A DNA stretch of 64,000 nt. It comes from Druceiella hillmani (taxonomy: Eukaryota > Arthropoda > Insecta > Lepidoptera > Hepialidae). The position numbers were made by a program, and so were the translations under genes. The stretch covers positions 9,154,501 through 9,218,500 of the forward strand of contig JAYKKI010000074.1 in the NCBI GenBank assembly GCA_039881145.1, read 5' to 3'. Of the stretch, positions 46,471-59,370 are shown one piece after another. Within the stretch, counting starts at the first letter, position 1. Each line of letters opens with the position of its first letter. The notes under the pieces are model-generated. The model saw only the letters and a list, made by a program, of their open reading frames with translations, had not been told where the DNA came from and did no database searches.

Positions 46471-46889
46471 CTTCAAGTTATCTATAAAAAATCGGCGATA
46501 TGAGAGATTGTCATCGCGATAGCGATGATGCCGCGTGTGTGAAGGGGTAAAACTCGTTTAAATATTTTTCTAAAAGTAATTTTATCTCGCTTGAAAATTC
46601 TTATGATAGACGTTTACATACTATTAGTTAGGGAAATAATAGCCACCTGAGTCCACGCTAAGTCGATAATAAAATCATTATATATCTATAGAAATTATTA
46701 ATGGGAAATATTACGGAAAAATCTGTGTTCATGGTGTTGGCAAGATCTTTAGTCGGCGCCAAAACATATTGCGCACTTAGTGAATCTAAACATCGGACAG
46801 TAACATTAATGAGTCAACCAATGACTCTTGTAGCTGCGATTACCGTTACTTGCAAACTGTAAAAGACAATTCAAATATTAAAAAAAAAA
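46471..46889. other. Intergenic DNA, nothing recognised
   Basis: A small palindrome CATCGCGATAGCGATG near 46512-46527; otherwise no motif. Confidence 0.4.
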
Positions 46890-47294
46890 CATGTGAAGAC
46901 AAAAAAGACAATTTCCAAGAACGACCGATACATGTCAAACCATGCCACCAGTCCAAGTCATCCAACGGAAACGATCTTCGTGTGTAGCTCGGGGACCAGG
47001 AGCGCGGATATCACATGGAGATCCGTCCCTGTCGCCGCTCTCTGTCTCAGCTTGGGTGTTTCGTTCTCCTTCGGTTGCAGTCGTGTTGTGTCCTATAAAA
47101 GGGCAAGTTATTCCACCGAAAGCATTCAGTGTTCAGTATTCAGTGTTCGCTACTCATTGACCATATTCAGTAATCGACACCTGGAACTACAATCAGCTTC
47201 TGACCTCCTCATCGTTATCAGTACTGTCTCAATACCGCTTCACCCTCTTTCTCGAAAATATTCAGCTTACTACAATTTTTTTTTAAATAATTAA
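46890..47294 (+). other. GC-richer patch, candidate solo LTR or promoter region
   Basis: A 133-codon plus-strand frame spans 46893-47294, but its translation resembles no family and is serine-rich low-information sequence. The region is much less AT-rich than its neighbours and contains a TATA plus initiator arrangement (47094-47130). Downstream are repeated CAGTGTTCAGTATTCAGTGT phrases of the kind seen in R regions of insect LTR retrotransposons. I favour a solo LTR over a coding gene. Boundaries and target duplication could not be fixed, and no tRNA primer-binding site or pol was found next to it. Confidence 0.35.
47094..47130 (+). promoter_or_regulatory. TATA box and initiator-like pair
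   Basis: TATAAAAG at 47094-47101 is followed by the arthropod initiator consensus TCAGT at 47126-47130, placing +1 about 34 bases from the first T of the TATA box. Three TCAGT-type copies follow each other, so the exact start is ambiguous. Confidence 0.4.
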
Positions 47295-47900
47295 GCTATT
47301 TTATATCTCAGTTTCAAACTTTACAAAAATTAATCTAGTACTAATTTTGACCCTTTCATATACCTTTTTCTCAAAAATCGTCAAAAATTTAATCCACGGA
47401 TTTCATTACACAAGTTTGATTGTATTTCTTTTATTGGCTTGTAAGTAATGAAGGGCACAATCTCATTCATATTTATTATTTTCATTTTTCTATAACAAAA
47501 GTAGTAAAGAAAAGAAAAACACATTTTCTTGTTGTAAAAAATAAATATTTTGGAAGAAATGACTTGCCTAAAAAACCAAATAAAGAAAGTATCTTCGTAT
47601 ACCACATAAAGATCCACATCTGTCTCCTTGCCTAAATCCATTATATTAACAGTTCATTTCCATAATTATTTTCACAGCTGTCATCTAATCTATCTACGAT
47701 GAAGCTTTCTTCCTTTTTGCGCCTCATTTTCAATAGCATATACATAAATTTATAAAATACTTATAGGATTGTTATACATGATAGTTATAACTTTGATTAT
47801 GGGCGGAATCTGATCAGTGTTGAACCAATAGAAAATATATTTATTATCTTCTTCAATCCATCCATATTGCAGAGATGATAATTCAGATTTAACTGACATA
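47295..47900. other. AT-rich intergenic DNA
   Basis: Opposed frames of 86 and 71 codons at 47381-47641 lack motifs. Confidence 0.4.
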
Positions 47901-47959
47901 TGTGCATTACTCCACATCTATGTTTTGTACAACGTACGTAATATACCTATATGGGTATA

Positions 47960-48180
47960 GCTCGGACTTACATGTTCAAAGTATTGCTCCATCAATTGTT
48001 TTGAGGGTTCTTTCATGGAAAAATGGAACCCTTATATTACCACTTTGGTGTCCGGCCGTCCGTCTGTCTCTTTTTCTGAGAAATGGCTTGAGATATCAAG
48101 CTGAAATTTATATTATGTACGGAGCTCTATGACCTTAGATTGTTGTTTTTTAGGTCACACAATAAAAATATACGGCTCCT
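47960..48180 (+). repeat. Degraded interspersed repeat with GTCCGTCTGTCT signature
   Basis: GGGTTCTTTCATGGAAAAAT, then GGAACCCTTATATTACCAC, a GTCCG/GTCTGTCT run (about 48051-48072), TTTTTCTGAGAAATGGC and ATCAAGCTGAAATTTATAT form a sequence type I recognise by eye as a common non-coding repeat in arthropod genomes. It opens a 76-codon frame that is probably not a gene. No boundaries defined. Confidence 0.45.
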
Positions 48181-51112
48181 TAAAACATATTTATTTATTA
48201 TTTAGACCGTCATTAAAATCTTTAATGTGATTCCGGTTAACCTACAATCAAAGATTTTATAGCACAGGTAGAGGAAAGAATCCAAAAATAAGTGGTTTCC
48301 AATTCTATGTGAAATTATACATTTTCTCCGCCGAAAACAAGTTCCACGCCTCAAATTTATTTGAAATACGTGCTGGTAGCTATAATGTATGGTTGTTTCA
48401 TTTTATCTATTTAATTTTGATAATAACACTAGCATAGTAACCTATACCGATTTTGCACTGGTGAAGTTAAATTATTTGATTAATTATTTTTTGATGTGTT
48501 TTCCTGTTTTGGTTATCGCCTTAAGTTTTATATTAATTTGACAAAACTATGATAATATACCGCTAAGCATGCCCGTTCTGCTCTCTGCTTTGCCTCGTGC
48601 CTTCGCGAATACATCATACCGAAAGTCATAAATACATTCCAAAATCTTTAAAATTAAAACATCTTTTAATTTCTTTTAAACTACTAAAGGACTATTTTTA
48701 GATATAAGCTCGCTTCGACTTGCGTGGGTGTAACTAAGTTATTTAATTGAGGTTCCTCCTTTTCATATATATTTTTTCTTTCACGAATATATTTATTCCT
48801 TTCATTTTAATTGGCAAATTATAATGTAACCGGGTGTATCCCTATATACAAGCCATTTTGATTGACATTACAAATTAAAAACACAAATTATTAAAACGAC
48901 ATTTATAAATACCTAATAAACCTAAAAGTTGTTATAAAATAGTTGTATTTGAAATTATAAGAGGAGAAATTAAAAATCAAATAAAAACACACGATTTTCC
49001 AGAGTATGCTTTTAATTGTCGAGAATTGTACGGATGGATAAAACCACATGATCACATAAGAAGGACAAAATTAAATACGGTGCCGGACACTTCATGCGTG
49101 CATCAAAGACAATCAAGGGGATTATGATAATTTAAATGCATTTAGCGCCATCTGGTATTTTAAAGTAGCTTTATTCATTGAGCATCTAAAAAGCAGGATG
49201 ATATCGAAATTGTTTCAAATTTCGACCTTAGTTGTTCAATCTATGTAATGCTTTATCCATGCCTTCGACAAATGTGTCGAACGTAATGGTTTGCCAGAAT
49301 TATCGCCAATAGAATTTTTTGCACTTAAACGTTACGTTTACATAAATGAATGTATGTATCTTTTAGTGCAATTTAGTAAAAATAATAACAAATGTTAATT
49401 AAATACAAGAAAGAAATAGATGACTTAATTGAGAAACTTATCCTTTTTAAGAAATGTTTCAAAAATAGTAAATAGTGAAGCGAAATGTTAATATTTTCAA
49501 GTAAAGAAGAAAAAGGAATGCTTTCCGCGTATTTCCGGCCTGAGAGCGGTGTAGAGAAACGTAAGTAAGAAATGTGAATAAAAATGTTTTCTACGTGCCT
49601 TGAAAAGTATGCAGATTGATTGCTGTGAATCGGGAGGCAACACGGCAGCCATCTTCCTCATATAGTTCCGCCAACATAGATTTAGCGAACGCACGTAACA
49701 AAGATAAATCGCTATGGAATCAATATTTGTTTTCAATATTTATCAATTCACTTACGTCAGCGACTAAACAGTTTTGCGATTTATTGTTTTATTGTTACTA
49801 TTGATTCAATGCTATTTACTCGAGTTTTGGTTTCAAAATACAAATTATATCGGTCCATAGAAAGAATTATGATTTATGCATTTGACGAAAAAAAAAATTG
49901 ATATAAGATATGCCATATGAATAATTACTATTTACCCTAAATAAATGCTATTAGAGCTATTGACTGTGACGCCTTTTGAGCATGTACTAATAATTATTTT
50001 TCTTATAAAGTCGGTACCAAGACTAATCGATCAAACAAAACTCCCATTTGATTTCGAAATTATCGTATCGTTAGAATAATCTTAAGTTCATGTTCTTAGG
50101 TCGATGACGTTACGAGGGAAGCAATACGGAGGCTGAGAGTTGCCATTTTGTCCAAAGTGAAAAAATAAGCGTCTCAAGAGCTTTCAAAAAATATTATACC
50201 ATTGTGTCTGGACACTCCTTCCCTGTGACAATGCATTGCATCGATTGTCATTAAAATGTGTATTTATGCATTTATGCGTATAAAAACGCATGCAATTACT
50301 TTGACATTTACTTTAATTACGTTTATTAAATTGACCTAAATCTTGCCACTTTTATCACGAGCTTTTTTAAACATAACAACAGTCACCGTGCCGATCTGTA
50401 AAAGGTAAATAAACGCTGTGCTGATTTTTTCTCATACTCATTTAAGATTTATGATTCTTTCATTCTTATATTTGGTACATTTTCATGAAAGCACTCCGAG
50501 TAGCAACTTTTTCTCCTACTACTCTGATATTATCTCAAAAGTTATATAACATGATATGCACGTATAATATTGGCTATGGATATCTAAAAACTATAATCTA
50601 TGTGTATATTACGAAAATTGTATGCCAATACGATTCACAGTTTTTGAGTAATAAGTATCAAATTAAAAATTAAAACCATTGATGTGTTTTATTAATAAAT
50701 AAGAATTCTAATAAAGTAAATGTTTAAAAAGTCCCAAGCATTATTAACATTATTTAGAACTTGGTGTAGGCTATTCCGTAATGTTTGATTTGGAAATGTG
50801 GTTTCAAACCTTAAATTATTTATCTGCATTCAGAAATAAACCTAAAGAAATTGATAAAAAAATTGCTTACCCTAAAACTGAATAAATTTGTTTGAATGTA
50901 TCATGAAGGACGGATAGAAAAAAGTTTTAGAAAACAAACTAAAAAATATAAGAAACCTACCCTTTTTTTAGACACGAGTTATTATTATAGAAGAAGAACT
51001 TAAAGCTGAAATAGAATTTTTTTTCATATCTTATTATAGAATCATTAGTGTAGTCCTCTGTACCATTTTTAAAATATCTGAAAATATCACACATAAAAAT
51101 ATCTGCACAAAT
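48181..51112. other. Intergenic DNA, no gene recognised
   Basis: Near 49015-49120 a protein-like stretch CRELYGWIKPHDHIRRTKL can be read on the plus strand, but I cannot assign it. A donor-like ACGTAAGTAAG sits near 49559. Opposed frames at 49497-49804 are in GC-richer DNA without known motifs. Confidence 0.35.
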
Positions 51113-51220
51113 CACACACACACAGGCAAACACGCACGCACCCATGCACGCACGCACGCACGCATGCACGCACGCACGCAAGCACGCACGCACGCACGCA
51201 CATCCGCACGCACACACGTA
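51113..51220. repeat. (CGCA)n microsatellite
   Basis: About 100 bp of CACGCACGCA units with occasional ATGC and AAGC variants. Confidence 0.95.
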
Positions 51221-52204
51221 AACCAGCTGACGAAATATATACTTCATCCATTATTAAAAAATTAACAGAAAATTATTTACAATATCCCAAAGACGCCAAA
51301 TTAACGTATTTATTGGAAAAATTATCACGTTTGAAGATATTTAATCCCCACGGTGGATGGTGTAACATTATATATAGTCACCGAATAATACCTTGAAACA
51401 TTAGGAGATTTCTTTTTGCCCCAACTTAGAGTGATACTTGCCGATGATGGACATCGATAATCAAGACATAGGTAAAAAGTAAATTTGTTTCCTTTCCCTT
51501 CACTTATTGAAATAAAAATTATGCTAAATGTATAGACAGTTATAGAAATCAGTCTCTTACACCTCCGATTTGCCACGATAATGCTAACTGAAAACTGCTT
51601 CAGAGCACCTCATATTCACATGATGATAAAGTCCGGTTCCCACGGTTTCACCTTCCCATAATAAAGCACGTCTCTTCAGGCCTCAGTGACTAAAAACTTT
51701 AACTTGTACATTGTTCTTTTTTTAATATTGTGTTCTAGTTTCTATACTGATTTCATAGATGTTTAACTATTAGTCATAAATATTTATTTATGAAAAGAAT
51801 ATTTAAAAAAAGAAAAGAAGTCGAAAATCCATTTAATATTCAGTTGGTATTAAGGAAAGCGCTTTGCTGTTATCAAATATATGGTTTCTATGAACATTAT
51901 TGGCTTCAAAAAAAAGACAAATAATGATATTTTTATTTTTAGGAGGTGTACTTAAATAAAACTGTTTTTTTCTAGTTACAGTGAATTCAAACATTTAATC
52001 TCTGCTACTCTATGTCCTAGCATTTTTCGAAAATGTCACATTTAAAATTTCTGAAAATCCATACTTACAGAGTATTAAGAACGACAGTATATGATCAACA
52101 GTATTCATCGTCAAAATTAGTTAAGAGTCAAGTGATAATGAAACATAATATTGCAGAAATTGCATTGTTTCAGGCGTCTATTTTTTCAAGATTCTATATT
52201 TAAA
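51221..52204. other. AT-rich intergenic DNA, nothing recognised
   Basis: An 83-codon minus frame at 51325 lacks motifs. Confidence 0.4.
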
Positions 52205-52290
52205 CATTACACTTTTAATTAATATCGAATTAGTATATGATAGGTAAAATCATTACACTTTTAATTAATATCGAATTAGTATATGATTGG
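52205..52290. repeat. 46-bp direct duplication
   Basis: CATTACACTTTTAATTAATA starts at 52205 and again at 52251; the two units are almost identical over about 40 bp. It abuts the start of the inverted repeat at 52291. Confidence 0.9.
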
Positions 52291-52690
52291 TTTTATGCTA
52301 TCTAATTTTCATGAACTCATTGGGGCTAAATTTCATAGTAATAATCTTCATCTATTTCCTTGTAAGCAGTTGATAAGGGAACAAAATTGTCTTTATCTCT
52401 TTCCTAGGTTAAGATTTTTATTTGGTGTTTTATTAATTACTAATACCGACGCGACTTTTTTTGCGAAGAATTAGGTATAAGGAAAGTTATTAGGAATGTT
52501 TTTGTTTCAATGATTTTTTTCTCAGAAAATAATAAGCATAGTTTATTAAAAACGCTAATAGGTTTGGCAGTACCATATCAAAATATATTTGTGGACATAA
52601 ACTTTATTAAGACGCTAATAGATGGTGTTGGAAGTACCGATATCATAATATTCAACAATTTAGGGTGTTTCTTTTATATTTACAATATAT
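52291..52690 (+). repeat. Left arm of a 0.4 kb inverted repeat pair
   Basis: Collinear, in reverse complement, with 55968-56322. Shared blocks in order include TTTTATGC, TTTTCATGAACTCAT-like, a TTCCTTGTAAGCAGTT-like block, CCTAGGTT, ACCGACGCGA-like, GCATAGTTTATTAA, TTTGGCAGTACC, CATAAACTTTATTAAGA and ATAATATTCAACAA. This arm has an extra segment of about 30 bp near 52605-52640 that is itself a near-duplication. No known coding motif in either arm. Confidence 0.85.
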
Positions 52691-55600
52691 ATAATATTAT
52701 ATAAATGAAATCATGAAGTTGAAAAGATGTTATAAATTTCCTTCTTATTATCTTTTTTTCTATACTTCATTTATGGATGTGTGTTTTGCTGAAGATGAAC
52801 GAAAGAAATTATACGATAAAACTTGAAATAATTCACCGAATGTAGAAAAATAAAACAAAAAGGAAAATTATAAAAGAAACAAAACCAGAATAAGAAATAA
52901 ATAGAATTAGGGCGAATAAATATTTTAATGTTGTATACTATAGGGCGGCGGGGAAAATACTTTACCCACAAAAGATTGTGCAAGAGCTAGTATCGTCAGT
53001 ATTCGTGATTTTTTTATTTATTTTCATACATTAAAAAACATTCGATAATTTGATGTCAATATAAGATTTCGAATTTCTTAATTATATTCTTTTCTTTTAT
53101 ATATTTCGGTGGCCCGATCCATTTACTGTCGACAAATGGCATTTTTTTTTCTACTAACTAGTTGTGATCGCGACTGCAATGTGCATATCACTGAAAATAT
53201 ACTTCTACTTCTTTCACCTCTATTTTTAGCTCATTTCTTTATCATCAGAGACATCCGGACGGAAACCTCCATTTTGCGATTTAAATTACATGTAGCGCCC
53301 TCTCTTGATGTTCATAGATACAAAATACATTTGTGTAATTACTGTTTGACAAGTAGCTTGGTTGTTGCATTAATGCAGCATAAATGAATATTTGAAAATA
53401 TTAAATTCGCATTCCTCCTAGCTGAATGAACCGATTTTAATGATATAAAAATTGAATATTACTTTTGTCAACTAACCTTTAGTTAGGTTAAATAAATATT
53501 ACTTTTATTAACTAACCTTTAGATTATTCACGCTCATTCGAATTTTGTCAGTATTATACGTTATGAATACAAACAAAACACGAAAGATCATAAATAATCT
53601 TAATATATTTTGTTACTTATCCTTACTCTCTCCAGTTAATTTTTTGCTAATATTTTTAATGTTTATTATTGTTTAATAAATAATTAATGTTTATTATATT
53701 TTCAATGATTACTTCACATTGTATTACCATAAAAAATAAATTTAATTCAGTAATAGAATAATCTGACATAATTTACATTTATGCTGCCGAGTCTATAAAA
53801 ATGGAATTTGGTTTGATTTATATTTAATCCCATTTTTACCTAACTGCGTATAGCAATTATGTATATTTGGATACTTTTCCCTCCTCTATTCATTAGTTTC
53901 GTCTCGACTTAATAATTGTTATCGAACTTATAACGTTGTATCTTTGGAGATATTGGGATATATTACTTTCAGTTAGAAGAGGAACATAATTTTGAAGATT
54001 TATTAAAAGCATGTTACCAATTATTGAATGTTACTTTACGTGAAAAGAATGTTACTTTCATGCAATCAATAGGAGTCCAACGTAAGCAAAGGATCGAAAT
54101 TAAGAAAACATAAGTTTTATTGGAAAACGTAAGTTACTTAATCACATCGACCTGCAAAATCCATCAGTATTTATTTTAAAATTAGATTATGAAAACTAAT
54201 GTTACTTAAAAAAATTACTACCATCCGTAAAAACTACTATTCACAATACTTCATCATATTAGATTAATAAACTAACGTATTAGATTAATTTTTAACCAAT
54301 TTTGAGTTTAATCATCAAATACATTTTACCACGACTAAAATTGTGGAAAGAAATTTAGAGTATACTTGAAAGTATTATTTATAGATCATGCAATATTTTT
54401 GTAATAAGATGTAAGATTTTCTTAAAAGCTCAAGTAAAAAAATTGCGCTAATAGATTGTCAAGAGGAACTGACAAATTAATTAACGATTGAAAAGGAAGA
54501 ATAAGTTAGTGACCAATTTTTATTATTTTTTAAACGCTTTTCTTAGGTCGACCTGTAACTAAATAATGGAATCTACGAAACAAAATTTCATACACTTCTA
54601 ATGGTTTTATTATCATGAAACTTACAATTTTATGTAGTTCTGATAACGATACAATAAAATGATAGGATTGATTCAATGAACAGAATCGGAAGTTAGGTAC
54701 TGAACTAGAAAACGGGACAACGTTTCCTAGTTGTGTTTGGGCTTCTAACAGAACAAACTCCATAACAGAACAACGTATTCTAATCGTTTCTGGGCTTGTA
54801 ATTGTTGTATACGCAGTGGTCTATATAGAATCGCGGTGGCGGCCAAGCATACGTAGCTCTAAGGAGAGGAAAAATTGATTTGTGGACCTCAGATCGAAGA
54901 ATTAGATTGTTTTAAGCTTATCGGAAAGACGCCTTGCAATAATGGTGCAACGGTAGATGTGGAGAAATCACGCGTTCAGTCGCCTACAGACGCAGAATCA
55001 AGAAGAGAAATCTCTACCTAATCAAATATGATGCTCCGCTAATTTTAATTCTGTATAATTTTTTTTAAAATGTTAATCCTTGTAAAATTAGTTCTAAATA
55101 TAATACTCGTATAAAACAAGTTTCAAAAAATTATCTCCCATTTACTATAAGATTAAAATAGTAAAAATAAGTTAATAAGATAAAATACTAAGAGAAGGAC
55201 GTTTTCATAAATACTACACTCAAAAGCAAAAAAGGATTAAAGAACCTATCTTTACCCAATTTTGTTTATACGCTGTAAACGTAATATACACACATAATAA
55301 AGTGGAACTTGAGTCAAAGACCGGCGCTCTAAGTCGTTAATTCCTTATTGATCGAAAGTACTTCAAGAATTTAAAATAATTTCTTTTCATATCGAGGCGG
55401 AGTGCAGCTCCTAACTATGCCGATGTTACACGTGTGTGTGTATACTATGTAGCAGCAAAAGAATATAGATTATTTTGTGTGTTGTTAAGTCTCCAGCTGG
55501 CTCAATATTTTTTTTTATTTATTGCTTAAACTGAATTTTCTCTGTTATCTTATTTGCTTATATAAGTAAATTCTTTTCCAATAATATATAGACAACATAA

Positions 55601-55967
55601 AAATATATTCATATTTTTGTATCAAATCTTAAGCTCACCTTTACTCGATTCAATGGAAAATAAGAAGACATTAAATAAATACTTAGATAAAAATAAATAA
55701 GAGTTTATATGAAAGTAATGTATGTAAAATCTATACATGTAATAAAATTTTAAGACAGTGAATTCTGTATATGGAACATATTTTGAAATCTAGCGCATAG
55801 AATGATAATAAAGGCTAGAAAACCAGTTTTTAGAATGTTCACCTGTCTGTCTGTGCATCTGTGTATTAATTTGTTTTTTGATCAAGCAAAATCTACTCCA
55901 CATATTTTGATGAAATATGATAGGGTAATAGTTTATAGCCTCGAGCAATACATGGAATATTTTTATC
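52691..55967. other. Interior between the inverted repeat arms
   Basis: About 3.3 kb, mostly AT-rich. It holds a 40-bp direct duplication (AATATTACTTTT units at 53455 and 53495) and a 92-codon plus frame at 53109. A degraded, basic protein-like stretch on the plus strand near 54770-55020 includes LWTSDRRIRLF and YRRRIKKRNLYL fragments. I do not recognise a transposase with confidence. A CTGTCTGTCTGTG repeat-like signature lies near 55843-55860. Confidence 0.35.
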
Positions 55968-56322
55968 TGGATATTGTAGATATAAAAAACACCCTAACTT
56001 GTTGAATATTATCATCTTAATAAAGTTTATGCCCACAGATATATTATGATACGGTACTGCCAAAGCGTTAAGCGTTAATAAACTATGCTAATAGATTTCT
56101 AAGAAAAAAAAATCAATGAAGCAAATGTCTTTGCTTACATCGGCTTTTTGTTATATCGATCGCGTCGGCATTAATAATTAATAAACACCAAATAAAAATA
56201 AAACCTAGGAAAGACATAAAGAAAATTTTGTTCTCTGATTAACTGCTTACAAGGAAATAGATGAAAATGATTACTATAAAATTTAGCCTCAATGAGTTTA
56301 TGAAAATTAAATGGCATAAATT
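55968..56322 (-). repeat. Right arm of the 0.4 kb inverted repeat pair
   Basis: Reverse-complement counterpart of 52291-52690. If both arms belong to one unit, that unit is about 4.0 kb (52291-56322). If not, they are two copies of one dispersed repeat in opposite orientations. Confidence 0.85.
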
Positions 56323-58784
56323 CAAAATTGTTTCACGAGATTGAGATAATTAGGGCGCGTAAGGCTACTTGCCTTACAGTGCAATCGAACAGTGTTTCAT
56401 GGTCGAGGGACATATAATGGCAAAACACTCTGGATCCAAATATAAGATCCATGATCATAAAATGGTACTAATACCAATAAGTAGGGACGTCAACATAGAT
56501 TTATAAAGTTCATGGCCAAAAGCAAAACCAGCATACAAAACACAAATAACGAAGTACTGTGATATCAGTATCCGGTTAGGAAGTACAAATAACTAGGTTA
56601 ATTTCAAATTTACACCCATATGAAAACATAGGGATTCTTTTACACAGGTAGTATTAAAATAATTCCGACAATACCTGACAACGAACGACCACCCTTTGGG
56701 AAATGTATGCAAAATTATCTTGAAACTTGCTAATTACCGCCTGGTGTAATATGAATAAGGAAAGAATATGCGCGGGAATATGACATCAGCTTATTACTCG
56801 GAATCTGATCAATCGATGTACAAAACGAGTTTGTTTTGAATTAGCATGCAACGGTAAATACTAAATATCTTCAAAAAGTTAACGATCACCGAAAATCGTA
56901 TATCTTTCTTGGTATAGTCTATCATTAGTAAATCATAATAATTTTATATATGAAATAGTCGGGAGGAAAATGAGCAAAATGATGGGAAAAGTTAACTTGC
57001 GTTATTTTTATTACGACGATATCAACATTTTCAAAGACTTGTTTGGTGTCCTCGATTCAATTCAATATAATGAATGAAGTTTCTGTAGTTAAGGGCTATA
57101 ATTTGCCTTTAATATTGACAAATAATTCCAAAATCTGAAGGGACAAAAGCCATGAAATAACTCATATCAGACTAAGTAATTTTTTTCTCTAACTATTATG
57201 TGAAAAAAAGAGAAGAGAAATAACTAATTAGATAAGATATCTTTGTTGCCTCATCTGTACAGTCGCATGCTTTGTCGATACGGGAGAAGACGGTCGTTCA
57301 TCCACTGTGGCGGGCACGTGCGGTTTATAAAAAACGCGTAATGGCCCATAATTTCTCCAATGTCATTATCCAAATGTTCCCATGAGCTGGATTTTGGTGT
57401 GGTGATGCCATTTTGCAAGATGCTGCGCGTACGAATTCTGACCGTACGTACGTACTTAGGTGTTATTAGTCATGTTACGGTTAAATGGAAGCAAAAAGCG
57501 TACTCGCGAGAACCACTTCCAAGAAAATTTTTTTGTTAAATGTTTAAAAGATTATACTGGGGATAAATTTTATAATAATCCGTAGCATGATTTGTTATAT
57601 TTTACTTCGGGATATTGTCTAATATGTGCGATGGTTCGCAGTCCTGTAGTTAAGTCGTAAACATTGTTAGTATTTATTTTAAAACTATTTACACTATGTT
57701 TAAATAAAACAACTAGAATAGTTGGCTTTAATTTTGTCAATATATGTTCAGAGTTTGATGATTTATCAATGTCAAATTCCAAGTATTTATTTCAAACGGT
57801 TTTGCAAAAAATGCCGAAATAAATTCGAAAATAAATAGTTTTGTATTACTACAAGTCTTGCTTTCATATCTTCATAGGTGGATGAAAATTCCTCATCAGA
57901 TGCAAACAGCATAAAATATATTTATGTGGGAATTTGTTATATCAAAATAATTAATATTATATCAGTTTGATGTGAACGAAATTATAACGAACATTGATTA
58001 CTCAACACTGGACGCCTTCCAGATCGTGGTGATTATTGTGACTCAATAAATGCACCAAGCTGCACTAAAGCATCACCCACATCCCTTAACATCATTACCT
58101 TTCTTCTTTTAAGGTATCATCAATCAGCTCTTGCGCATTCTACCGTATTGCCGTATAGGTGAGAACACTTTCATTATACATTTAGTGTAATTTTCTTTTC
58201 AGATATAATAAAAAATCTGGTTAGTCTGAGTTAGTAGGCAGAAACCTTTCGATGGTATGTTCCCATTGTCACGGTTACCTTTTTGGTAAATAATTGAAAC
58301 AAATTTTTACGAATGAACTTTCTGTGTTGATATTAATTAACATATAACCATATTAAATAATCTAAAATAATGGAAAAGGAAAATTGAAAAAAATATACAC
58401 TTTATTTTATACAGGTTTCCATTTTTTTCCAGAATCCAGTAGAGAAACTGTGGCAGAAATTTGAAATTAGCACATATTATTTTAACCAAAAATTACTATT
58501 TAGATAAAATACTTATTCATTTAGATACGTCACCAATTTATCGCAGCACAACTCATCTTGTACACTCAAAGCTGTGTCCAAGTTAGTAAAATATTGACAA
58601 CAATTATCAATTAACTATTTTATGAATAATATGTAATTAAATTAGTAATAGAAAAATCCTTTGCAATTAAAAATGTGCGAAAGTTAAAGTATGAACTCTA
58701 TCACGGAATCAGATTATTATCAGAAGTGATTAAAAAAATTACAATCACATAAATTATAATAAGAACGATTCAAATAATATTTAA
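56323..58784. other. Intergenic DNA, no gene recognised
   Basis: GC-richer patches at 56360-56480 and 57240-57460 look like old repeat fragments but could not be assigned. A 70-codon minus frame at 57570 lacks motifs. Confidence 0.4.
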
Positions 58785-59370
58785 TATAAATAGTTCTGTA
58801 GTGTCAGTTTGAACATTCTTGGATTAATAGACTAAAAAAATATTTATTCCAAAAACATATTTTTATAGAAGTTGTTACGCGGTGTCAACCTAAATATCCT
58901 TACGATTATTAGGGTAGAAAGAGTACATACGTTTAGAAAATATATCTTTAGACTAGTATTTCTGCTATGTCAACCTAAATATCCCTGAGATTATTAGGTT
59001 AGAAATAATTTATTCATTTAGAAAATATACTTTTATAGAAATAGTTCTGCATTATCAAACTACATATCCCTTGGGATTGTTTGACTGGAAAAATTTTGTA
59101 TATTTAGGAAATAGATTTTTATAGGAGTGGCTGTGCAATAAGTCTAAACATCCTTGGATTTATTAGACAAAAGAATTTATTCATTTAGAAAACATACTTT
59201 TCTAGAGGTGATTCTGCTGCATCACATTAAATTTCCTTAGAGTTAATAAACTATGAAAAGTTTTTCATTTAGAAAATATATTTTTTGTAGAAGTAGTTCT
59301 AAATCATCAGTATTAATATTCGTGAGATAATGAGACTAGAAAAAGTATGTTCATTCAAATATATATTAAT
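58785..59370. repeat. Decayed tandem array, about 84-bp unit, seven units, each with a hairpin
   Basis: Anchors of TCCTT type fall near 58816, 58897, 58982, 59066, 59151, 59233 and 59317, giving spacings of 81-85 bp. Each unit follows the plan AGTTCTGC, hairpin arm, ATCC, arm, AGAAAA, TTCATTTAGAAAATATA, CTTTTATAGAA. Between units the sequence is diverged but the arms stay paired in the four central units: AACCTAA with TTAGGTT, CAAAC with GTTTG, GTCTAA with TTAGAC. No open reading frame spans it. Confidence 0.85.

Noticed and set aside
46893..47294. 133-codon open frame as a host gene
   Set aside because: The translation has no family resemblance; the sequence looks like promoter or LTR DNA, and overlapping frames are also open because the patch is GC-richer.
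49015..49120. Possible coding stretch CRELYGWIKPHDHIRR
   Set aside because: No family recognised, no splice context established; could be a relic but cannot be supported.
50957..51247. 96-codon cysteine/alanine-rich minus frame
   Set aside because: It is a translation of the CGCA microsatellite.
54770..55020. Basic protein-like fragments suggesting a Harbinger-type or other transposase
   Set aside because: Fragments are short, cross stops and lack any catalytic motif I can identify.
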